The notes beneath the pieces are model-generated. The model made no database searches, was not told where the DNA came from, and worked only from the letters and a program-made list of their open reading frames with translations. 64,000 nucleotides of DNA from positions 726,956-790,955 of the forward strand of contig NZ_LIVV01000003.1 of the NCBI RefSeq assembly GCF_001905825.1. The letters run 5' to 3'. Every line of letters starts with the position of its first letter. The first letter of the stretch is position 1. The DNA comes from Streptomyces sp. CB02009. Its GTDB lineage: Bacteria > Actinomycetota > Actinomycetes > Streptomycetales > Streptomycetaceae. This document shows, piece by piece, positions 10,625 through 20,043 of the stretch. The translations under genes and the position numbers were made by a program.

Positions 10625-11920
10625 GTGCCGGACGACGAGAATCAGAACGAACTGGCCGCGCTGCGCGCGCGGGTCGCCGCGCTGGAGAGCGAGGCGGCCG
10701 CCCGGCCCGCTCCCCGCCATCGCGGCCGCTCGTTCCTGGCCGCCGTGCTGATCGTGATCGGCTGCCTCCTCGTTCCGCTGGGCATCGTCGCCGCGTGGAC
10801 CTCCGACATCGTCGGGGACACCGACCGGTACGTCTCCACGGTCGCCCCGCTCGCCTCGGACGCCGACGTGCAGGCGGCGGTCGCCAACCGGGTCACCGGC
10901 GCGGTGATGGAGCACATCGACCTGGAGTCCCTCCTGGAGGGGGTCGCCCCCGAGCAGCGTCCGCTGCTCGCCAAGGCGCTGGGGAAGCTCGGCGGCTCGC
11001 TGGAGAGCGCGGTCAGCAGCTTCGTCCACGACAAGGCGCAGGACGTCGTCGCGTCGGACGCCTTCGAGACGGTCTGGACCGATGCCAACCGGGCCGTCCA
11101 CACCTCCGTCGTCCGGGCCCTGACGGGCAGCGGGGACGGAGCCGTACAGATCAACAACGACACCGTGACGGTCGACCTCGCGCCCGTGATCGAACGGGTC
11201 AAGGAGCGGCTGGTCGACTCGGGGCTCACCGTGGCCGGCAAGATCCCCGAGATCCACACCGACTTCACGGTGGTCAAGTCCGAGGACATCGGCAAGGTCA
11301 AGACCGGCTTCCGCCTGCTCCAGGTGATGGGGCTGTGGCTGCCGGTGCTGGCGGTGCTGCTGGTGGTCGCGGGAGTCCTGCTCTCCACCCATCGCCGTCG
11401 CACCGTGATCGCCTCGGCGATCGGTGTCGCCGTCGCGGCCCTGGTCCTCGGCATCGCGCTGACCGTGTTCCGCACGGTCTACCTCAACGCGCTGCCCGAC
11501 ACGGTCTCCCAGCCCGCCGCCGGGTCCGTCTACGACGCGCTGATCCACTTCCTGCGCACCACGGTCCGCATGGTGGTGACACTCGGCCTCGTGGTCGCCC
11601 TCGCCGCCTGGCTCACCGGCCCCAGCCGCCCCGCCGTCGTCGTCCGCCGCATGTGGAACTCCGGCATCGACGCGACCCGTGCCGCGGCGGACCGGGCCGG
11701 TCTGCGGACGGGCCCGGTCGGCCCCTTCGTCCGCCGGTACCGGACGTGGATCACCTGGATCCTGGTGGCCCTGGCCGTCCTCGTGTACGTCCTGTGGGAC
11801 CACCCCACCGGCTGGGTGGTCGTCGGCCTCGCGCTCGCCCTGCTGTTCGTCTTCGCCGTGGTCCGGTTCCTCGGGGCGGAGCCCGCGGACGCCGACGAGG
11901 AAGCGTCCGTCCGGACGTAG
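10625..11920 (+). CDS. Conserved actinobacterial integral membrane protein
   Basis: 431 residues. A short cytoplasmic N-terminus (ELAALRARVAALESEAAAR, heptad-like) precedes a membrane span at ~34-57. Then comes a long outside segment (58-228), rich in charged residues and helices. Five further spans lie at ~230-252, 260-282, 316-334, 375-392 and 397-417. I do not know a biochemical function. The GTG at 10625 is supported by GAGGAGG 7 nt upstream. The BrkB/YihY-type gene begins 10 nt after its stop, so they are probably one operon. Confidence 0.85.
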   Translation: MPDDENQNELAALRARVAALESEAAARPAPRHRGRSFLAAVLIVIGCLLVPLGIVAAWTSDIVGDTDRYVSTVAPLASDADVQAAVANRVTGAVMEHIDLESLLEGVAPEQRPLLAKALGKLGGSLESAVSSFVHDKAQDVVASDAFETVWTDANRAVHTSVVRALTGSGDGAVQINNDTVTVDLAPVIERVKERLVDSGLTVAGKIPEIHTDFTVVKSEDIGKVKTGFRLLQVMGLWLPVLAVLLVVAGVLLSTHRRRTVIASAIGVAVAALVLGIALTVFRTVYLNALPDTVSQPAAGSVYDALIHFLRTTVRMVVTLGLVVALAAWLTGPSRPAVVVRRMWNSGIDATRAAADRAGLRTGPVGPFVRRYRTWITWILVALAVLVYVLWDHPTGWVVVGLALALLFVFAVVRFLGAEPADADEEASVRT

Positions 11921-11930
11921 GGCGGGCCGG

Positions 11931-12884
11931 ATGCCGAGAGGGGGCGGCGGCCTGACGGGGCGCTGGGCGGCCCGGTTCCGGGGCCTGCGAGCGCGGGCCG
12001 AGGAGCGGCTGCCCGTCCTGACCGAGATCGCGAGCCGGCTGCTGGGCGGGACCCTGCTGGACGCGGGGACCCGGCTCGCGGCCCAGGCCTTCCTGGCCGC
12101 CGTACCGCTGCTGTTCGCCGTGGCGGCGTTCGCCCCCGCCTCCGTACGGGACCAGCTGCGGGACTCCCTGCGCGCCATGTTCGGGCTGAGCGGGCGCTCA
12201 GACGTCGAGCTGCAGCAGGTCCTGGGCGGTTCCGGCGACGAGGAACTGCGCGACACGACCGGTGCGATCGGCCTGGTCATCGCGCTGGCCTCCGCCACCA
12301 GCTTCAGCCGGGCCATGGCGCGGGTCTGCGAGCGGGCCTGGGCGCTGCCCAAGGCCAAGACGCGGGTCGCGGCCTGGCGGTGGGTGGTGTGGCTGCTCGC
12401 GCTGCTCGTGGTGGTCCTCGTGCAGGGCCCGCTGCGGGACGGCTTCGGCGCGGGCCTCTGGCTCGGGGTGCCGTTGTTCTTCCTGGTGAGCGTGGGCATC
12501 TGGATGTGGACCCAGCACCTGCTGCTGGCCAAGCGCGTGCCATGGCTGCCGCTGCTCCCCGGCGCGATCCTGGCGGCCGCGGCGACGAGCGCCCTGGCAC
12601 TGACGGCCCGGCTGTACATGCCCGCCGCGCTCAACAAGGCGCTCGGGGAGTACGGCTCCCTCGGCCTCGTCCTGACGATGCTGTCCTGGCTGATCGTGGT
12701 GTGCGCGTCGATCACCTTCGCGTTCACCATCGGAGCGGTGCTGGCGCAGGAGCCGCCCCTGAGCCACCACCTCGGGCCGAGGACCTACGTGACGGAAGGG
12801 GCGGACGCGACGGACGAGGCGGACGGTTCCGTGGACGGGCCGACGGACGCGACGACGGCCTCCGGGTCGGAGCCGGACCGCTGA
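11931..12884 (+). CDS. YihY/BrkB-family membrane protein
   Basis: 317 residues with about six hydrophobic segments and the family-like blocks TRLAAQAFLAAVPLLFAVAAFAP near the N-terminus and ALNKALGEYGSLGLVLTMLSWLIVV near the C-terminus. The family was once annotated as ribonuclease BN and is now treated as a membrane protein of unknown, possibly transport-related, function. The acidic Asp/Thr-rich C-terminal tail (about 285-317) is likely disordered. It is coupled to the preceding membrane protein gene with a 10-nt gap. Confidence 0.85.
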   Translation: MPRGGGGLTGRWAARFRGLRARAEERLPVLTEIASRLLGGTLLDAGTRLAAQAFLAAVPLLFAVAAFAPASVRDQLRDSLRAMFGLSGRSDVELQQVLGGSGDEELRDTTGAIGLVIALASATSFSRAMARVCERAWALPKAKTRVAAWRWVVWLLALLVVVLVQGPLRDGFGAGLWLGVPLFFLVSVGIWMWTQHLLLAKRVPWLPLLPGAILAAAATSALALTARLYMPAALNKALGEYGSLGLVLTMLSWLIVVCASITFAFTIGAVLAQEPPLSHHLGPRTYVTEGADATDEADGSVDGPTDATTASGSEPDR

Positions 12885-12931
12885 CGCCGCGCACGGCTCA
12901 CCGCTGTGTGCGGCTCACCGCTCCGCGCGAC

Positions 12932-13126
12932 TCACCGCTGGGCGCGGCGCCGGGCGATGAACAGGCCGAGGAGCATGCCCACGAGCAGGGTGACGGTGAG
13001 GACGATCCACAGCGGAAGCGTGACCGTCGGGATCCAGAGCCTGACGGTGATCGAACCGGTGTTGGCCGCGATGAACCAGATGGCCAGGGCGGCGAGGACC
13101 ACGAAAGCGATGGTGCGCACACGCAT
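12932..13126 (-). CDS. LapA-domain (DUF1049) small membrane protein
   Basis: 64 residues with two hydrophobic segments (~5-22 and ~38-57) and the pattern NTGSITVRLWIPTVTLPLW between them, which is typical of DUF1049/LapA proteins. The C-terminus is basic (ARRRAQR). Start at 13126 is preferred over an upstream ATG because GGGGCGGGA precedes it and the extra 24 residues look non-coding. It lies convergent to the BrkB-like gene. No operon partner is seen. Confidence 0.8.
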   Translation of the reverse strand: MRVRTIAFVVLAALAIWFIAANTGSITVRLWIPTVTLPLWIVLTVTLLVGMLLGLFIARRRAQR

Positions 13127-13194
13127 GTCCCGCCCCTTGACCGTCAAGGTCGAGGGCTCATGCGGCGTACCTGCGGTTTTCTGGCGCATAGGTC

Positions 13195-13214
13195 CCATTA
13201 TCGACCGATAGTGG
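13195..13214. promoter_or_regulatory. Near-perfect 20-bp palindrome between divergent genes
   Basis: CCATTATCGACCGATAGTGG reads as CCA-n-TATCG-nn-CGATA-n-TGG. It lies in the 193-bp gap between the LapA-like gene and the DUF1906 gene and is much more AT-rich than its flanks. This fits a dimeric repressor site or a promoter-overlapping operator, but no regulator can be assigned. Confidence 0.35.
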
Positions 13215-13319
13215 CGTCCGGTCGATCGGACCGCGCGTCACACCTGCTCAGCCCGCCCGGAGCGGCCGATAGGGTGAACCGCGCCAGGGGTCGGAGCCAG
13301 AAGTCGTACGGGGTGGGGA

Positions 13320-14150
13320 ATGCCGAAGCACCGGTTGTCCAGAAGAGGTCGCTACATCGCCTGGGCGGCGACGGGAGCCGTCGTCGTGGCCGGCGCCGGC
13401 ATCGCGGCGCAGACCTCCATGGCGGCCCCCGCGTGGCCGGCGCAGAAGACCTACACGGGCCGGGCGTTCGACGCCTGCACGGCGCCCTCGCCCACCGCGA
13501 TGAAGGCGTGGAAGAAGGACGCGTACTACGGCGGCGTCGCCGTCTACGTCGGCGGCAAGAACCGCGGCTGCGCCCAGCCCAACCTGACGAAGTCCTGGGT
13601 GAAGTCGATGGACACCCTCGGCTGGCGCGTCATCCCCCTCTACGTCGGAGCCCAGCCGCCCTGCCAGAAGAGCCGGAACAAGGAGCGGTTCACCGCGGCC
13701 ACGGCCGCCTCGGTCGGGGTGAGCAACGCCAACGACGCCGTCGCCAAGGCGGCGGCGCTCGGCATGAAGGCCGGCAGCCCGATCTACCTCAACATGGAGT
13801 CGTACGACATCGCCGACAAGGCGTGCAACGACGCCACCCTGACCTACGTGCGCTCCTTCACCAAGACCCTGCGCGCCAAGACCTACCGCGCCGGCCTCTA
13901 CGGGTTCAGCAGCTCGAGCGCCAAGGCGGTCGCCACCGCGAAGAACCGCACCGACCTGCCGGGAAACCTCTGGTACGCGCTGTGGAACGGCCAGGAGACC
14001 ACCACCAGGGACTGGCCCTGGGACCCGAAGCTGTACACCGACCACAGCCGCGGCCACCAGTACAAGGCCAACAGCAGGGAGACCCGCGGCGGCCACACCA
14101 TCACCGTCGACCGCAACGCCTGGGACGCCCCGGTCGCCATCATCGGCTGA
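13320..14150 (+). CDS. Secreted DUF1906 (glycoside-hydrolase-like, Rv2525c-type) protein
   Basis: 276 residues. The N-terminal signal sequence has LSRRGRY before a hydrophobic span (~14-30), so export through Tat is plausible, as reported for the mycobacterial homologue Rv2525c. The rest is a DUF1906 TIM-barrel: opening KTYTGRAFDACTAPSPTAMKAW, the strand YGGVAVYVGG, then WRVIPLYVGAQ and a GSPIYLNMESYD block that carries the acidic residue expected at the active site. Probably acts on cell-wall or extracellular glycans; the true substrate is unknown. GGGGTGGGGA precedes the ATG. Monocistronic, judging by its neighbours. Confidence 0.85.
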   Translation: MPKHRLSRRGRYIAWAATGAVVVAGAGIAAQTSMAAPAWPAQKTYTGRAFDACTAPSPTAMKAWKKDAYYGGVAVYVGGKNRGCAQPNLTKSWVKSMDTLGWRVIPLYVGAQPPCQKSRNKERFTAATAASVGVSNANDAVAKAAALGMKAGSPIYLNMESYDIADKACNDATLTYVRSFTKTLRAKTYRAGLYGFSSSSAKAVATAKNRTDLPGNLWYALWNGQETTTRDWPWDPKLYTDHSRGHQYKANSRETRGGHTITVDRNAWDAPVAIIG

Positions 14151-14219
14151 CCTGCGCGGACCGGCACAGCCGTGCCCCCGGTCGAGGGGGCGGCCGTGAG
14201 AGATGAGAGGGTCTAGCGG

Positions 14220-15473
14220 GTGAGCGAGACATCACCGAACACCCTGCAATACCGCGTCGACGGCCGGGAAGAGGCTCCCGTCCTCGTCCTGGGCCCCTCT
14301 CTGGGCACCACATGGCACATGTGGGACCGGCAGATACCGGAGCTCACCCGGGACTGGCGGGTCGTCCGCTTCGACCTCCCCGGGCACGGCGGGGCTCCCG
14401 CGGAACCCTTCACCTCCGTCGCCGAGCTCGGCGACCGGCTCCTCGCCACCCTCGACTCGATCGGCGTCCAGCGCTTCGGGTACGCCGGCTGCTCCCTCGG
14501 CGGGGCCGTCGGCCTCGACCTGGCCCTGCGCGCGCCGCACCGGGTCGCCTCCCTCGCGCTGGTCGCCACCTCGCCCCGGTTCGGCAGCGCCGACGAGTTC
14601 CGCCAGCGGGGCGTCATCGTCCGGGCCAACGGCCTGGAGCCGATGGCCCGCACCGCGCCCGAGCAGTGGTTCACCTCGGTGTTCTCCGGCGCGCAGCCCG
14701 CGATCGTGGACTGGGCCGTGCAGATGGTCCGGACGACCGACCCCGCCTGCTACATCGCCGCGTGCGAGGCCCTCGCCGTCTTCGACGTACGGGAGGCCCT
14801 CGACCGGATCGCGATCCCGGCGCTCGTCCTCGTCGGCTCGGAGGACCAGGTCACCGGCCCCGCCGAGGCCCGCACCCTGGTGGCGGGGATCGCCGACGCC
14901 CGGCTCGCCGTCGTCCCCGGCGCCTCGCACCTCGCGCCCGTCGAGCAGCCCGCCGCCGTCACCGACCTGCTCATCGAGCACTTCGCCGGTACGGCCCCGG
15001 ACTCCAGCGGCACCCTGACCGTGCCGCCGCTGCCCGCGGCCCCGGCGGCTCCCGCCGCCGAGCCGGTCCCGGACGCCGAGCCGGCCGAGGCGGGCCGCCC
15101 CGACCCGTACGAGAAGGGACTCGGGCTGCGGCGCGAGGTCCTCGGCGACGCCCACGTGGACCAGGCGCTCGCCCACGACGCCGACGGCGCCTTCCAGGAC
15201 CTCGTCACCCGTTACGCCTGGGGCGAGGTGTGGAGCCGGGACGGCCTCGACCGGCGCACCCGGAGCGTCGTCACCCTCACGGCCCTCATCGCCGGAGGAC
15301 ACCGGGAGGCCCTCGCCGACCACACCCGCGCGGCCCTCCGCAACGGCCTGTCCGCCGAGGAACTCCGCGAGATCGTGCTCCACGCGGGCGTGTACTGCGG
15401 CTTCCCCGCCGCCGAGACCGCTCTGCGCGTGATCGCCCGGGTCGTCGAGGAGGAGACGACCCCTCCGGCGTAG
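14220..15473 (+). CDS. pcaL: Fused 3-oxoadipate enol-lactonase / 4-carboxymuconolactone decarboxylase
   Basis: 417 residues made of two enzymes of the protocatechuate branch of the beta-ketoadipate pathway. Residues 1-265 are an alpha/beta-hydrolase (PcaD): nucleophile Ser92 in GCSLGG, acid Asp in GSEDQ and His in GASHLAP. An Ala/Pro-rich linker follows. About 297-410 is a carboxymuconolactone decarboxylase domain (PcaC; RRTRSVVTLTALIAGGHREAL, LHAGVYCGFPAAETAL). The order PcaD-PcaC is that of actinobacterial PcaL. No other pca genes are here, so it may serve another ring-cleavage route or work with a distant cluster. Starts at GTG 14220. Confidence 0.9.
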   Translation: MSETSPNTLQYRVDGREEAPVLVLGPSLGTTWHMWDRQIPELTRDWRVVRFDLPGHGGAPAEPFTSVAELGDRLLATLDSIGVQRFGYAGCSLGGAVGLDLALRAPHRVASLALVATSPRFGSADEFRQRGVIVRANGLEPMARTAPEQWFTSVFSGAQPAIVDWAVQMVRTTDPACYIAACEALAVFDVREALDRIAIPALVLVGSEDQVTGPAEARTLVAGIADARLAVVPGASHLAPVEQPAAVTDLLIEHFAGTAPDSSGTLTVPPLPAAPAAPAAEPVPDAEPAEAGRPDPYEKGLGLRREVLGDAHVDQALAHDADGAFQDLVTRYAWGEVWSRDGLDRRTRSVVTLTALIAGGHREALADHTRAALRNGLSAEELREIVLHAGVYCGFPAAETALRVIARVVEEETTPPA

Positions 15474-15482
15474 CCTGGGCCT

Positions 15483-16118
15483 GTGAAGCTGACGAAGAAG
15501 TCCCACGCGTGCGTGCGGCTGGAGAAGGACGGGCGGACGCTCGTCCTGGACCCCGGCATGTTCACCGAGGAGGACGCGGTCATCGGGGCCGACGCCCTGC
15601 TCGTGACGCACGAGCACCCCGACCACTTCGACGAGGGACGCCTGCGGGCCGCCCTCGAAGCCGACCCGGCTGTCGAGATCTGGACGCTGCGCAGCGTCGC
15701 CGACCAGCTCTCGGCGGCCTTCCCGGGCCGTGTGCACACCGTCGGGCACGGCGACACGTTCACCGCCGCCGGGTTCGACGTCCAGGTGCACGGCGAGCTG
15801 CACGCCGTGATCCACCCCGACATCCCGCGCATCACCAACGTCGGCTACCTCGTCGACGGCGGCGCCGTCTTCCACCCCGGAGACGCGCTCACCGTGCCCG
15901 ACCACCCGGTGGACACGCTGCTGCTGCCCGTCATGGCCCCGTGGAACAAGATCTCCGAGGTCATCGACTACGTCCGCGAGGTCGGGCCGCGCCGGGCGTA
16001 CGACATCCACGACGCCCTGCTCACGGACCTCGCCCGGCCCATCTACGACCGTCAGATCGGCGCGCTCGGCGGCACCGACCACCAGCGGCTCGCCCCCGGC
16101 GCCTCCGCCGAGCTCTGA
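15483..16118 (+). CDS. Metallo-beta-lactamase-fold hydrolase
   Basis: 211 residues. The metal-binding motif THEHPDHFDE is near residue 40 and further ligands are probably in HGELHAVIHPD and FHPGDAL. This is the short UPF0173-like type without extra domains. Starts at GTG 15483, nine bases after the PcaL stop, so they are likely co-transcribed. The reaction is not predictable from sequence beyond hydrolysis of an ester, lactone, phosphodiester or similar bond. Confidence 0.85.
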   Translation: MKLTKKSHACVRLEKDGRTLVLDPGMFTEEDAVIGADALLVTHEHPDHFDEGRLRAALEADPAVEIWTLRSVADQLSAAFPGRVHTVGHGDTFTAAGFDVQVHGELHAVIHPDIPRITNVGYLVDGGAVFHPGDALTVPDHPVDTLLLPVMAPWNKISEVIDYVREVGPRRAYDIHDALLTDLARPIYDRQIGALGGTDHQRLAPGASAEL

Positions 16119-16227
16119 GCCCGCCCGCGCCGCTGTTCGACGAGGGGCGGGCGGGACGCCGGGCGCCCCGGGGCGCCCGGGCCCGGCACGGCGCCGATTG
16201 TCGGACCCCGCACGTAGGCTTGCGCAC

Positions 16228-17007
16228 ATGCGCATCGCCACCTGGAACGTCAATTCGATCACCGCCCGGCTGCCCCGACTCCTCGCCTGGCTGGAGAGCA
16301 GCGGCACGGACGTGCTGTGCATCCAGGAGACCAAGTGCACCGCCGAGCAGTTCCCCACCGAGGAGCTGCGCGCCCTCGGATACGAGTCCGTGGTCAACGC
16401 CACGGGCCGGTGGAACGGCGTGGCCCTGGTCTCCCGAGTCGGCCTCGCGGACGTGGTCACGGGCCTGCCCGGCGGCCCGGAGTACGACGGGGTCGAGGAG
16501 CCCCGGGCGATCTCCGCGACCTGCGGCCCGGTCCGCGTCTGGTCGGTGTACGTGCCGAACGGCCGGGAGGTCGAGCACGAGCACTACGCCTACAAGCTGC
16601 GCTGGCTCGAGGCGCTGAAGGCTGCCGTCGCGGAGGACGCCGCGGGGGACCGGCCCTTCGCGGTCCTCGGCGACTACAACATCGCGCCGACCGACGACGA
16701 CGTCTGGGACCGGGCGGCCTTCGAGGGCCTGACGCACGTGACGGAGCCCGAGCGGGCCGCGCTCGCCGGCCTCCGCGAGACCGGTCTGGCGGACGTCGTC
16801 CCGCGCCCCCTCAAGTACGACCACCCCTTCACGTACTGGGACTACCGCCAGCTCTGCTTCCCGAAGAACCGGGGCATGCGCATCGACCTGGTCTACGGCA
16901 ACAAGCCCTTCGCCGAGGCCGTCACGGACAGCTATGTGGACCGCGAGGAGCGCAAGGGCAAGGGCGCGTCCGACCACGCGCCCGTCGTGGTCGACCTCGA
17001 CGTGTAG
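16228..17007 (+). CDS. xthA: Exodeoxyribonuclease III / AP endonuclease
   Basis: 259 residues, full length for ExoIII of the EEP fold. Motifs are intact: MRIATWNVNSI, IQETKC (metal-binding Glu), GDYNIAPTDDD, DLVYGN and SDHAPVVVDL at the end, with the catalytic Asp/His pair. It cleaves DNA 5' to abasic sites in base-excision repair and removes 3' blocking groups. ATG 16228 is chosen because homologues begin exactly at MRIATWNVN; no Shine-Dalgarno site is evident. Confidence 0.95.
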   Translation: MRIATWNVNSITARLPRLLAWLESSGTDVLCIQETKCTAEQFPTEELRALGYESVVNATGRWNGVALVSRVGLADVVTGLPGGPEYDGVEEPRAISATCGPVRVWSVYVPNGREVEHEHYAYKLRWLEALKAAVAEDAAGDRPFAVLGDYNIAPTDDDVWDRAAFEGLTHVTEPERAALAGLRETGLADVVPRPLKYDHPFTYWDYRQLCFPKNRGMRIDLVYGNKPFAEAVTDSYVDREERKGKGASDHAPVVVDLDV

Positions 17008-17089
17008 CGGATCCCGGACCCACCCGGCGGCGGAACGATCTCCGCGCGCCGGGTGGTCGACGGGGAGGTGACGGTGCGAGGCTGTTCGG

Positions 17090-17533
17090 ATGAACATTCC
17101 ATTCCTGGACACCTGGCGCAAGCGGCATGAGCCCGAGTCGGCCGACTCCCCGCTGGCCGCGGCCTTCGACCGTGACCCCGACGGCGTGGCCGAGCTGCTC
17201 GCCGAGTGCGAACTGCTGCGCGCCCGTGTCGCGCAGTCCGGGGTGGCCCTCGACGACACCCCGCGCTCCCTGCAGGAACTCGACCAGCTGCCGCCCCGCT
17301 GGCGCGACGACCCGGAGGAGCTGCCCTGGGTCGGGAACGACGCGGGGCTCTACCTCGGCACCGTGATCGTGCGGAACGTGCCGGGCGCGCGCTGGCAGGT
17401 CCGGCCCGGCGGCGGCCCCGTGGTGCGACTCGCCTCCGGCCGGGAGATCCAGGTCGTCGAGGCCGGTCTCGACTGGGCGGTGACGGGCTCGCCGGAGCTC
17501 TCCCAGATGTACGCCGAGGCCGCCGAGTACTGA
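17090..17533 (+). CDS. Conserved streptomycete protein of unknown function
   Basis: 147 residues, soluble, no signal peptide. It begins MNIPFLDTWRKRHEP, and the body has a helical first half (VAELLAECELLRARVAQ) and a beta-rich second half (LGTVIVRNVPGARWQV, PVVRLASGREIQVVEAG). It resembles a family common in Streptomyces (DUF6278, from memory). No catalytic motif is visible. It stands alone between xthA and the glutamate transporter. Confidence 0.75.
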   Translation: MNIPFLDTWRKRHEPESADSPLAAAFDRDPDGVAELLAECELLRARVAQSGVALDDTPRSLQELDQLPPRWRDDPEELPWVGNDAGLYLGTVIVRNVPGARWQVRPGGGPVVRLASGREIQVVEAGLDWAVTGSPELSQMYAEAAEY

Positions 17534-17693
17534 GTCCGCGGCCTCGCCCAAGCCGGTCCCGCACCCTGTTCCCGCCACCCTTCCGCAGTAAATACGGCTT
17601 ATTCGGGTTTCATGCGTGTCGGGCGTGAAGTCCCTTTTCTGGTGGATAGTTTGCGCTGACTCGACACCGCTGAGAAATGGGGCAGGGCAGCGT

Positions 17694-18440
<747 letters not shown>

Positions 18441-18453
18441 GCGGGTGGGAAGC

Positions 18454-19380
18454 ATGCAGCGTACGCACCACCCGCACCGCACCCCGGCCGTGCTCGCCGC
18501 CCTGCTCGCCCTGGCCGCGGCGCTCGCCGGCTGCGGCAGGGAGGGCAGCCCGCCCGTCAAGGGCCCTCAGCCCGACCAACTCCCCGTCTACCAGGTCCAG
18601 TCCGGCTTCACCCTGCCTGACTCCAGCACCTGGACCCGGGCGAAGAAGCGCGGACATCTCGTCGTCGGCGCCAAGGAGGACCAGCCGTACATGGGCGAGA
18701 GGGACCCGGCCACCGGACGCTACTCCGGCTTCGACATCGAGATCGCCAAGATGATGGCGGCCTCCCTCGGCTTCGACCCGGCCGGCATCGACTTCCGCAC
18801 GATCGCCTCGGCCAACCGCGAAACCGCCCTGCAGAACGGGCAGATCGACTACTACGTCGGCACCTACACCATCAACGACAACCGCAAGAAGCTCGTCGGC
18901 TTCGCCGGGCCCTACTACATGGCCGGCCAGTCCCTCCTGGTCCGCACCGACGAGAACGACATCGACGGCCCGCAGGACCTGGCCGGCAAGCGCGTCTGCT
19001 CGGCCGCCGGATCCACCCCGTACCAGCGCATCGAGAAGGACTACCCGAAGGCCGAACTCGTCGCCTACGACACGTACTCCGCCTGTGTGGACAACCTGCT
19101 GACGTACCAGGTCGACGCGGTCACCACCGACGACACGATCCTCATGGGCTACGCCGCCAAGGTCCCGGACGAACTCAAGGTCGTCGGGAAACCGTTCTCG
19201 AAGGAGCCGTACGGCATCGGTGTCCCGCGCGGTGACAACGCCCTGCGCTTCGCCCTGGACGACGCGCTCGCCGCCCACGAGAAGAACGGCGACTGGAAGA
19301 AGGCCTACGACGCCACCCTCGGACTCTCCGGGGTCCCCGCCCCGACACCGCCGCCCATCGACCGCTACCCGGCGAGCTGA
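18454..19380 (+). CDS. gluB: Glutamate-type ABC transporter, substrate-binding lipoprotein
   Basis: 308 residues. Lipoprotein signal peptide with lipobox LAGC (Cys27). The mature part is a family 3 solute-binding protein: LVVGAKEDQPYMGERD opens lobe 1, then GFDIEIAKMMAASLGF and RIEKDYPKAELVAYDTYSACVDNLL. A Cys pair in KRVCSAAG and YSACVD may form a disulfide. It captures glutamate or a related amino acid at the cell surface. ATG 18454 is preferred over GTG 18445, which would read only three residues earlier. 13 nt after gluA. Confidence 0.92.
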   Translation: MQRTHHPHRTPAVLAALLALAAALAGCGREGSPPVKGPQPDQLPVYQVQSGFTLPDSSTWTRAKKRGHLVVGAKEDQPYMGERDPATGRYSGFDIEIAKMMAASLGFDPAGIDFRTIASANRETALQNGQIDYYVGTYTINDNRKKLVGFAGPYYMAGQSLLVRTDENDIDGPQDLAGKRVCSAAGSTPYQRIEKDYPKAELVAYDTYSACVDNLLTYQVDAVTTDDTILMGYAAKVPDELKVVGKPFSKEPYGIGVPRGDNALRFALDDALAAHEKNGDWKKAYDATLGLSGVPAPTPPPIDRYPAS

Positions 19381-19398
19381 CGAGAGGAGCCTCCCGAC

Positions 19399-20043
19399 AT
19401 GGACGTCCTGACAGACAACTTCCGGCTCTACGCCGAGGGATTCCTCGGCACCGTCGAACTCACCGTCTACTCCTCGGCGCTGGCGCTCGTCCTGGGCTTC
19501 GTCATGGCCTCGTTCCGGGTCGCTCCCGTGGGATCCTTCCGGGTCTTCGGCACGGTCTGGGTCACCGTCCTGCGCAACACCCCGCTGACCCTGCTGTTCT
19601 TCGCCGTCATGCTGGGCCTGCCCCGGTTCGGACTCGTGCTGCCCTTCCAGCTGTTCGCGGTCCTCGCGCTCGGCTGCTACACCTCGGCCTTCATCTGCGA
19701 GGTGCTGCGCTCCGGCATCAACACGGTGCCGCGCGGCCAGGGCGAGGCCGCCCGCAGCCTGGGGATGAGCTTCACCCAGTCCCTCGGCACCGTCGTCCTG
19801 CCCCAGGCCTTCCGTACGGTCATCCCGCCGATCGGCTCCACGCTGATCGCCCTCGCCAAGAACTCGGCCATCGCCGGAGCGTTCAGCGTCACCGAACTCC
19901 TCGGCACCTACAAGACCTTGAGCGAGCTCGGCTACAACATCGTCTGGACCTTCGTCTGGATCGCCGTCGGATACCTCATCATCACCCTCACCATCAGCGC
20001 CCTCTTCCACGTCCTCGAGAAGCGCTGGGGAGTCGCCCGATGA
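19399..20043 (+). CDS. gluC: Glutamate-type ABC transporter, permease GluC
   Basis: 214 residues, about five membrane spans. The HisMQ-type permease domain starts GFLGTVELTVYSSALALVLGFVMAS, and the EAA loop that contacts the ATPase reads RGQGEAARSLGMSFTQSLGTVVLPQA. Third gene of the gluABCD-type operon; its stop overlaps the gluD start (ATGA), so the two subunits are made together. Confidence 0.93.
   Translation: MDVLTDNFRLYAEGFLGTVELTVYSSALALVLGFVMASFRVAPVGSFRVFGTVWVTVLRNTPLTLLFFAVMLGLPRFGLVLPFQLFAVLALGCYTSAFICEVLRSGINTVPRGQGEAARSLGMSFTQSLGTVVLPQAFRTVIPPIGSTLIALAKNSAIAGAFSVTELLGTYKTLSELGYNIVWTFVWIAVGYLIITLTISALFHVLEKRWGVAR

Noticed and set aside
8039..12730. 1,563-codon minus-strand open frame
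   Set aside because: Runs opposite three well-supported plus-strand genes and lacks recognisable domains; a GC-bias artefact.
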